64,000 nucleotides of DNA from Lepidurus packardi. Taxonomy: Eukaryota > Arthropoda > Branchiopoda > Notostraca > Triopsidae. Positions 55,609-64,000 of this stretch are shown here, in pieces; position 1 is the first letter of the stretch; every line of letters begins with the position of its first letter. The translations under genes were made by a program, and so were the position numbers. A model generated the notes under the pieces. The model saw only the letters and a list, made by a program, of their open reading frames with translations. It did no database searches and was not told where the DNA came from. The DNA lies in assembly GCA_023053545.1 (NCBI GenBank), contig JAKZAN010000003.1:1577501-1641500 (forward strand). Direction: 5' to 3'.

Positions 55609-58600
55609 CGCCAAACAAATGCAAAGCAAGTAATGCTTTTCGTATGACGTCATGTGCAGGTTTCTTCTCGTTTGACGTCGCACAGGCCACTCTTCTAAGT
55701 GGCGTTCACGCTTCCGTGCAAAGCAACATGCGGGTGCATCTACCGGCTTCGCAGTCGAGAGCCCATCCCCTTGCAATAGGACCGCACATTCCGGTTCCGA
55801 CTTTGCAGAGAACGCTTGGTTCTGGTATTTGTGTGCGGGGTTTTTCCCAAGGCACTAAAACGCAGCGCTTTTCTTCTTCTCATTTGTATTTCTTATTATT
55901 TTCTTCGTTGGCTCAGCATTCGGGTTAAATTCTCTGATAGTAAGCTTGAGCATAGTAATATACGCACTATACTCTCGAAAAAAACGGGTATAGGGAAACT
56001 TTTGTGTTCGAATCCTGATAAGTGGGATTGAGTAAAGTCTGCTGACTTTCAACCTACTCCTCTCTATAAGCGTGTAAGAAAAGTAGAATCCCTCTTTACT
56101 CCGAGGTGGGGGAATTTTCTGTGCCCGCCAACTTAAAGTAGAAATGGATTCCATTTTTGCATTTTTTTCCATACGTGCATATCAAAGTCATGCACGGAGA
56201 CAGTTTTCCGTTCGAATTTCTGGCGGGGTTGTGAGGGGTGGTGAACTCTCATCCTCCCTTCTGCCCCTCCCCCAACCGAACGTCGACGACCGTTGGCGTA
56301 TTTCTGGCCTCTGGTGGATGGAAGAGATGGAAAAGGAGGGTTTCTTGCGTGGGCGATTTTTCAACGTCCTTTTTTGGTTTTGTTTCAGTGCGGATGAGAG
56401 AGAACGAGAAAGAAAGGAAAATGTCTATATTTTATTTCCCGTATTGTTTACTTCCCCCCTACCAGTTGATGATTGAGATCAGGGTTTGATTAGGAGAGAT
56501 AAAGATTAGGGGAGGGTCTCTTGGGGATACTTATTGAACATTGATGCTATGCGACGCACAGTACCGAACTTATTGATCGTCTTATGGAGTTTCGGAATAG
56601 TGCTTGTCCGCTGTTTCACAGTGAATAGTGCTTATCCGCTGTATAGACCAATCCTAACATTTCTTGCTACTTCTACGCTCAGGGACTTCTACGCTTCTGG
56701 CACTCTAGGGAGTTTTGGGCTGACGTAGGGTCCTATCGGCAACGCGCGCATTTGAAAGTGTTTTTGGGAAAATGCCTATGCTATTTTTTGGTAATAAGTC
56801 TTACACTAATCCCTTTCAAGTGCACATTGCTTGTTCACAATGGATAACTCGTATGTAGACATAAATAGTCATAACAACACATATAGACATTAATATACAT
56901 GGGTATTTGTTAGTATATGGGGTTAAACCTGTATACTATAAAACACCTATGTATGGGTTGCAAAATAGACTGCCTCCTCGTGGTGCAACCTGGGTAACGC
57001 GAAATAGTCTAGAACGTGTATATTTGACCTAGTTAATGCATCTTTTCTTTTAAACTCACGTAGTTTAAAGCAATAGATTTAAATTACGCGCTTTGTAAAC
57101 CGTCGTGACCTTTTTTGAACTGCACTGGGAGGTTTGCGAATGTACCCTTTCATTTTCTGACCTTTTAGCTGAATATTACTCTGGGGACCGAGAAGGTCGT
57201 CAGAAAACCGTAACATTGGAAGATAGCCCCGTTAGCATACTGTGAAAACCTCTATACTGTGCTCCAAACTACCCGTCGGAGTGTAGGTGAACGCAAGAAG
57301 AAAAAGGTATAGAACGTACGAAGAAAAAATGCACTGATTAACGAAGATGATCTTCCGGGATAATATTCCCAAATCCCAATGGACGTGAAAACAATAAGCA
57401 AGCATATATTGTAGCGAATAACTCTTTTCCAGACGTTGGTCTTGGTTAATTTGCACGTTTGGGAGTAAGTGGCGGATTCTTGGCGAAGGGCAAGGTCGGG
57501 TCAATGAAGGGCCAACGTTAAAAGAAGCATGTTCGCTAAGAAAGGTCACCAAGTGGCATAGAAAGACAAGCAAATGTAAAGAAAAGGCAGTCCAGTTTGA
57601 CAGTTTGGCTGGACAGTAAAGGAAATACAACATTTGGAAAAGGCGAACCGCGACAATATGTACGCTCTGGGAAGGAGAATGGACCTCGCCGTTACTCATC
57701 CTGAAAATTCAACTAAACCTACCTAAAGTCTAGCGCGCATTTCCATAAAATGTCGATCGCTTAACAAAGCACGCGCTATACTAATTCGATCATGATCTAA
57801 TCAGTTCTTTTTTGTATGTTAAAACCATTCTGTACAAACCAAATCCTCTTCTCTCCCGTAGGTTCCTCACCTGTCCAAGAGCCTTCCCTTATGTAGAAGC
57901 ATTTCCATGTACTGCAAAAAGATATCTAACGAAGGAAAAGCCTGGTTATAAGCCACGATGGAAACTACGGTGAAGGGCGTACCAGTTGGTAAAGGCCGCC
58001 CAGTGTGATAACGCTCTGCTTCCCCATCCCTTCCCCTACCCGATTTGAAAAAATGTACGATTGAATAATAAACTTTGGCAACAGGCTTATGCTTAACCGC
58101 CAATCTTAACATTAAAAAAAAATTGACAATATACTGAAACAAATATTTAGATTCAAGTTTCGCGCCGAAAAGTAACCAAAACAGTTGCTTGCATGCTTTA
58201 CGATTACGATTTTGTTTTTACGTTTTTTTTTATTTTTTTACGATTTGTTTAAATTTTTACGATTTTTTTTTACGTTTCTAAACGATGTTTTATTCTATCT
58301 GGTAAAAGGTCTTACTAGTACTTTATTTCCTTCCCTTTCACCCTCTTTACTGGCCATCGATTTCACTGGGGTTTTTAAATTTTCATATTCATCTGTACGG
58401 ATTTTTTTTAACGGAAAGTTGAGTCCCGATTTTTCCCTAACTTGTTGGTTAGTTGCTTTGGGTGACCAGAATGTATGGAGTCTGTTTACTGTTAACTTAC
58501 TGAGGAGGAATGGCGAAAAAAAAAAGTTTTCGATACCACCAGTGTGACTTCGAAACTAAGAGAAAAAGGAAAAAAAGGGGGAGGGATTTAACCAGACTAA

Positions 58601-58614
58601 AAGCGCAAAAAAAA
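55609..58614. other. Right-arm sequence without a recognised gene
   Basis: Mirror of 21885-24890. No supported gene. Confidence 0.4.
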
Positions 58615-58732
58615 GACAACCGCACCCGGTGTTCCCAGGCGGTCACCCGTCCAAGTACTGACCGGGCCTGACGCAGCTTGATTTCCAGGAGCTGACGAGT
58701 CTGGGTACATTCTGCGTGGTATGGCCGTTGGC
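58615..58732 (-). rRNA. 5S ribosomal RNA gene, right-arm copy
   Basis: Exact inverted copy of 21767-21884 including the T-run terminator. The two 5S copies point towards each other across the structure. Confidence 0.8.
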
Positions 58733-59198
58733 ATCTCATTTCATTCATAAGCTGAGTGTAAGACTCGCGCTTGTCGTTGCGGTTATGCCTGAGCAGGCCG
58801 AACGAACGCTACTAGTGCAGGACTGACTCGTTCCATCTCTCTTGTTTGTCACATGCTAAAAGCCTTCTTCTTCCACTTTGTAGTACACATTTGAACCGAA
58901 ACTCGTTGCAAACCATACGGGGAGTATTTTCAGTTTTCAAAGTGGGACACGCTTATATTAACTACGCTTAAAAAATGACTACCATAATTCATAACCCCGC
59001 TAGCTAGTGATACATGCTATCAATCAAGTAATACATGCTATCAATCCAACAAAACCTAAATACTTGACACCTTCATCATATTTCCCTACCTGCAACCTGC
59101 AAAGGGCTAGCTGACTAGAAACGTTTGCTTTTTCGGAATTCGCACAGCGTTGACACGTGACAAGTCACAACAAGTATTGCCCATCCTCTGACTTCATA

Positions 59199-59433
59199 CA
59201 GAACCGTGCAAGGTTGGTTAAGCTGACGAGAAACGTTCGATTTCCTCCCCTTCCCTAGACGCAAGCATTGGCTTGGTTTGTCCCCCTTCTGCACGACCTG
59301 TTACGTCCCCACGCAAGTTATTTAAGCTGACGAGAAACGTTCGATTTCCTCCCCTTCCTTAAACGCAACCATTGGCTTGTTTCTCCCCCTTCTGCACGAC
59401 CTGTTACGTCCCCATGCAAGATCATTTAAGCTG
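59199..59433 (-). repeat. 104-bp tandem repeat, right-arm copy
   Basis: Mirror of 21066-21300. Confidence 0.85.
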
Positions 59434-60450
59434 TCGAACGTTTTAACTGTTCGGTTTTTGAAACGTTCGGTTTTTCCTCAGAGGTGGACAGTGGTAACAG
59501 TGGTCAGTTAATGATGTTCTCGGTCACCGGGGGGAAGAGAAGAAAAAAGGGGGAAAACAAATAAATAAATATGTCGCGGCCATACGAATTAGCCGCCGCG
59601 CGACTCCAGCCATCTTGTAAGAAGAAGACAGCACCCGTCGGGGAGTCAACCCTGTCTCGTACGCTTCCTGCAACAGTGCCACCCGACGTTGCCCGGCCTC
59701 ACCCTAATAGTGGGCCATTTCAAAAGTCTACCCGACTCGAAATCTGTGCATTGAACTGACGCAGTTTAGAGCTGGCTTCCCCTCCCCCCACCCCACAACT
59801 ACGGTCAGCTCGTGCAGAATAGCTGACGAGTTCTGTTAATGAAGCGAACCTACCTGTAAAAAAACCCGGCGTGCAAGTTACACAATCCAATGACGAGAAA
59901 ACACGGAGCAAATTAAAAAGGGAAGTAAAAGGAAAGGAGAAGCTGCCTTTCACAGCTCCCAATCAACTGCAAGAGAACACAAAATATTGCGACTCTTAAA
60001 AAATATCCTATACTATAGTCAAGGTCCCGTAGTAGATGCCACTTATTGCGATCCCTGGTTGTAAGAATCAGCAGGTTTATGGAATTAACTTTGAACGGAC
60101 TGATTCAAACCGTTTTGAGAGCCCTCCCTAGTCTTCAGCAGTGTTGGTTGTGTTTTAGACGTGTGGTTCTATAGAAATGGCGGAAATAACAGGAAAAGAA
60201 CAAGAAAATAAGCGTTGATTGAAATGTAACAGAGCAGTTGTGGCTCGCATTGAAACGACAAGTTGAATTTAAAAGATTTGCAACAAAGGGAAGCGTTAAT
60301 TTAGGAATTCCTCAATCATCTCTATCCAAATTGTTGACAAATCGTTGCAAAATAAAGAATATGGTCATTTGGTATAGACAAGAAAATGTCATTTCGTTCT
60401 TAATATCACTATTTTCTTATTTACATCATAAAACAACCTACGCACATGTA

Positions 60451-63279
60451 GGGGAGAGTGGGGCACCTTCGCACAATTTTTACTTTTTTCGTTCTGCAGC
60501 TCGCCACATGCACTTAAACGCAAATCTTTTACACGCTTTAGGAAGCCATGTATTCTGCCCTATTTGTACAGTTGGAATTTTCCGCTTTTGAATTATAAAA
60601 CCGGAGATATACCAAATCTTGCAAAGGTCACTTTTGTTCCGAACGAGCCCCGAGCACGGGGCAGGTTCGCACGGGCTTGGGGCACCTCCGTTCTCGACGA
60701 TTTTGAGCGGTAAAATACATTAAAAATAGTTTTGTTTATTCATAAGATCACCGGGAAACATAGTATCGAACATTTGAACAATGAATCAAATTTTTTGGGG
60801 GTCACGAGTCCCGAATTCAGCAACATCTTTGGTAACGATTGCACTTACATTAAGCGAACAGCAGATTAAGTAAAAAATCTTTGGAAGCAAACGACAAGAG
60901 ATCAAACATTTAAACTCACTGAGTTACCAGATACATTGAACAAGAGAAAAAATACATTAATTGGGCAACTAGGGGATGCAAAGACTTGAAAAGTCGGTGA
61001 CAAGCTTCAATCATTCCAGCACTAAGGTAGCGGCTTCTCCAAATCAGATTCGTTGTCACATGCGAGAAGCGTTACCATTTGACGGCTCATTTTCTATACT
61101 TCCTTGGCAACATTTTTTTTTTCTTCTGAGTACTAAGCAAAACCGAAACGTTTCTCTTAGCTTGTCTTGATGCCCTCGCATCAAGTTTTGCTCTTTTAAC
61201 TGCCGCATCCTCTTCTAGCCTTTTCTTCTCGGGAGTGTCTGTTAAAACTTTTGAAGATTTCTTCCGCTTTGCACCTCGAGTTGTGTTCCTGCGAGGTAAA
61301 GCTTTGGGATATGGACGTATGTCATGGGGAGACACCGAGATTGGTCTTCCTGAGGTGCTACTGGCAAGACTTACCTCAAACGAATGGTCGCTAACCAAGT
61401 CGTCATGAGACACTGCTACTAAGCTGTTGGCGTCGGTATTGGGACTTCTTGTGTTAAGTGTTTCATCCTTGTCAAGAGGAACAACAGCCTGAATATTAGC
61501 GACACTGAGAGGCGTTGAGTCAAATTGCTGATCGCTAACTGATGCAGCGAAGAAGTCTTCTTCGCTAAAGGCATTTCTGTTAAAAGGCCAGATTCCTGGC
61601 TTCGAAAATCCGGATGTTATATTTTCTATAGTAAATGCAGATGAGTACGCAATCCCAAACCAGGTTGCCGATGTGCGCAATAGTGATCCTCTGGTGTGGA
61701 TTGGAGATCATCCACTCATTAAAAGCGCGTTTGAGCGCACCTTTTAGGGACGCGTAAACGGCAACATCCAATGGCTGCAGACGGTGGCTGCAATGCGGGG
61801 GGAAAGACAAGAGCACAATGCCATTTTCTCAAGCATATAGGATAGCTTCGAGACAGCAGTGGCTCTCATGATTGTCTAATAATAAAAGAGCCCGATTTTC
61901 TGGGGAACAGTTGACGTGCTTCTTAAAATGCTTCAGAGCTTGAAGAAACAATTGACCGTTCATCCAGCCACTGGGATGGGCAAGACCGAGGCTTCCAGTC
62001 GGTGCTCCGAAAAGCATGTGATCCTTAAAATGCACTCTTGGAAAAATAAAAACAGGGGGAATTGTTCCTCCTGTGGCATTAATGAAGCAGCAGAGGGTGA
62101 CCTTCTCCTCTTTCTGCTGTGGAAGCCTGGGCAACCTGCTTCATCCCTTTGGTGGCTATTACTCTTGGGTTGTCTAAAACTGTTGTTACCCCAGTTTCAT
62201 CACAGTTCCATATACGCTCTGCTGTTATCTCATATTTTCTCAAAACGGCCTGAAGATTATCTTGGAATTGAGTAACATTCGTTTTGTTAAAGCTGGAGCT
62301 GCGGGCGAGGCTTGTGTTCTCGGGATTCCGCAGGCTCAAGCTCGGATTCCGCTTCATGAACCCATAAAGCCAATCTACGCCTGCCATTTTGTCTTTTGTC
62401 CAGTTATTTGGAAATACCTTGCCAAGACTTGTCGCGTAATCATACGCAAATTTTCTTGTCTGACGCGCTGTAAGACCGTAGTTCATTTTCGAGCAGACTT
62501 GTAGATAGTTGGCAAGTTCAGTTTCTTGATTCTCGGTAAATACTCGTCGCGTAGCCAGTCTTTTACACCTGGTCGCAACTTCAATTGTCTGCTGCTCGAC
62601 TTCGCCTTGTTTGTTACTTAACATCGTTTTAGCGTGTCTGACGTTGTCGGCTAAAGTTGATGTAGGAATTGCGTATTTTCTCGCTGTTTCACGAATCTGC
62701 GCTTTATTTTCGAGCACTTCCATCACTGCTTCCTGGATGTGCTCATGATCTTTTCTTTTCTTTATGCGATTCCTAACCATTTCTTGACCTAGAGACAACA
62801 AAGCTATCAAAATAAGAACGTAAAATATCCTCCAGCTGAATATCAAAGCCGTCAATCTTTATTTTCTAAAGACACGGCAAGTTCAGTTGGTGTCCGGAAC
62901 GTGCCCCAACAGCCCTGTCCGGACGTGATCCAAACACCATTCTGAACTTCGAAAATTCAAAGCTTGGAGTGAAAGAAAGGTTTCATTACCCCCCTTTGTA
63001 CACTTATAGCTTATCATACTTACTTGCTGAGGAGCCTTTTACTGTAAAAAAATTGGTAACCGGTAGAGCAAAAACGAAGCTTGAAACAAAGAGGGAATTT
63101 TTTACTCGCGCTTGTTGTTATTAGACAACGCCAAATAACTTCTGAACGCGTGGTTAAATTCACCCCTTTTAACCCACAAGAGCCATCTAGTTAAGAAGTT
63201 GCTATGTGAATTTTTTACAGTGTATTTTTGCAGTCTGTCACTAGATATCTCCAAATTCCGAACGTGCCCCACTCTCCCC
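60451..63279 (-). mobile_element. pogo-family transposon with TA duplication
   Basis: Inverted ends GGGGAGAGTGGGGCAC, extended by one mismatch and TTCG, are flanked by TA at 60449-60450 and 63280-63281. The undisturbed site exists in the left-side Tigger copy. TA duplication and a CENP-B-like transposase place it in the pogo branch of Tc1/mariner. Confidence 0.93.
61087..62855 (-). pseudogene. pogo transposase, several frame breaks
   Basis: The N-terminal frame (62855-62079) has a psq-type helix-turn-helix (REtARKYAIPTSTLADNVR region, about 55-72), a CENP-B-type second DNA-binding part (LTARQTRKFAYDYA, then WLYGFMKRNP), and the first catalytic Asp in WNCDETGVTTV. Frame two (62134-61829) has ALLLLDNHESH with the second Asp. 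After an in-frame TGA at 61829-61831 it continues with LLSFPPHCSHRLQPLDVAVY and the third Asp. A further frameshift near 61670 leads to the C-terminal part (GIWPFNRNAFSEEDFF) ending at 61087. Two frameshifts and one stop make it inactive. Confidence 0.88.
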
Positions 63280-63739
63280 TACTGTACACATTTCCGATTT
63301 TCGGTTATTAGAATCTCCGCTTAATCGAAGTAAACAAAACTTAGCACAGGCTCAAGGTAGTCTCGTTAATGGGATACAAAACCAGGCCGGTACCTTCTAA
63401 GAGGGTGCCACTTAGAAGGACACGACTCCGCATCTCGTTGGACTTGCCCAGAATGAGCTTCTAGCGAGACACGTAAGGAGGACCTGGGACTGGTGCCGTG
63501 TATGTGTTGCAAAGGCGAATGCAAATTGCCTCCACTACACGACTCTTGGAAGGAGAGATGACAGGCAAACCAGCGCTTATAAAGCACCTACAAATCGGAA
63601 GCAAGGGTTTTAGATTCCAAAGCATGCTTAAAGAACCAGACGACATAACAACGCTTACCTCTGCATGGCTTCCACTCCAACGTATCCAGTCCTAGACTGG
63701 GACCGAGACGGTCGTGGCGCAGGATGCGCCCGTACTTCA

Positions 63740-64000
63740 GAGGCCGTTTCTCGTACTCCTCCAACTTCGTCGAATGACTTCGTCAGCCTGGGTTTTGCTG
63801 ACAGCAAGGTCTTCTGTCTTGATCAACGCCGCTGCCAACTGATCCACCTTGTCCCAGCCACCGATCAATCGGTAATCCAAGGCTTCTTCAGTTGGTTCTG
63901 GCATTGCCTCGACAGTCAGCTCGCTGTCCCTGTCGTCTTCCGGTTTCCACCGGATTCCCCGGAATGGTGTCGTCCAGCTCTTCCGGCTCCTGCAGCACGG
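63740..64000 (-). other. Open frame running off the window edge
   Basis: A minus-strand frame is open from the edge to TGA at 63737-63739. It reads as an acidic segment (MPEPTEEALDYRLIGGWDK) followed by a helical part (QLAAALIKTEDLAVSKTQ). No ATG upstream is in view and I do not recognise it. It could be the end of a retroelement gag or a chance frame. Confidence 0.25.

Larger units (their letters stand above)
53222..59757 (-). repeat. Right arm of 6,536-bp perfect inverted repeat
   Basis: Mirror of 20742-27277. Contents from inside out: cargo exon 2, Polinton B terminus (to 54607), THAP9-like fragment, hAT MITE, unrecognised flank, 5S gene, 104-bp tandem repeat. Identity ends at 59757; looser homology to the left side resumes after about 130 bp. 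Confidence 0.95.
60099..63331 (+). repeat. Tigger/pogo-type remnant, split by a later pogo element
   Basis: 60099-60450 and 63280-63331 together match the left-side remnant (20320-20717, opposite strand). The two parts are separated only by the 2.8-kb pogo element and its TA duplication. A helix-turn-helix-like peptide (GIPQSSLSKLLTNR) is recognisable near 60300. Confidence 0.65.

Overview
The window looks like repeat-rich accessory DNA from the nuclear genome of an invertebrate animal. The evidence is spliceosomal introns, a THAP zinc-finger gene, 5S rRNA genes with Pol III terminators, and a dense mixture of eukaryotic transposons: Polinton/Maverick, hAT, PIF/Harbinger-like, pogo/Tigger, CACTG-type, P-element/THAP9 and LTR fragments. 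I cannot name the species. No bacterial-style operon, tRNA or CRISPR array is visible.

Layout. 1-3.85 kb: a spliced THAP-domain gene (minus) and a decayed BEL/Pao integrase tail. 3.86-9.22 kb: a satellite of about 24 units of 224 bp; most units carry a 75-codon frame whose stop overlaps the next start (ATGA). 9.77-14.79 kb: a complete hAT element with a perfect 8-bp target duplication. It carries a frameshifted transposase, a nested PIF/Harbinger-like element and a 318-bp (TA)n run. 15.0-19.8 kb: a second, spliced, ZMYM/TTF-type hAT transposase gene and a small hAT MITE. 19.8-20.7 kb: a gag fragment and a Tigger remnant.

20.742-59.757 kb is one large structure. Two inverted arms of 6,536 bp (20742-27277 and 53222-59757) are collinear without a single indel by coordinate arithmetic and are identical wherever I compared them. 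Each arm holds, from outside in, a 104-bp tandem repeat, a 5S rRNA gene, a hAT MITE, a P-element/THAP9 transposase fragment and one Polinton terminus. Between the arms lie two near-identical Polintons in the same orientation. Polinton A (27278-40644) is inserted in the adenain-like protease gene of Polinton B (40645-54607). A has a full gene set: protease, capsid-like protein, basic core-like protein, penton-like protein, integrase with chromodomain, three small or unknown proteins, protein-primed-type DNA polymerase B with two micro-introns, and an FtsK/HerA-type packaging ATPase. B has lost most of its protease. Its core gene is interrupted by a CACTG-type transposon, and its integrase has an in-frame stop. 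Next to the packaging ATPase, A and B carry different cargo: a 147-aa unknown protein in A, and a spliced, secreted, six-cysteine 88-aa protein in B.

59.8-64 kb: a Tigger remnant, the partner of the one at 20.3 kb, split by a pogo element with TA target duplication and a decayed transposase, followed by unassigned sequence. The Polinton genes would work together as a self-synthesising mobile element with virion-like genes. In this locus only A looks close to complete, and its left end is truncated at the arm junction.
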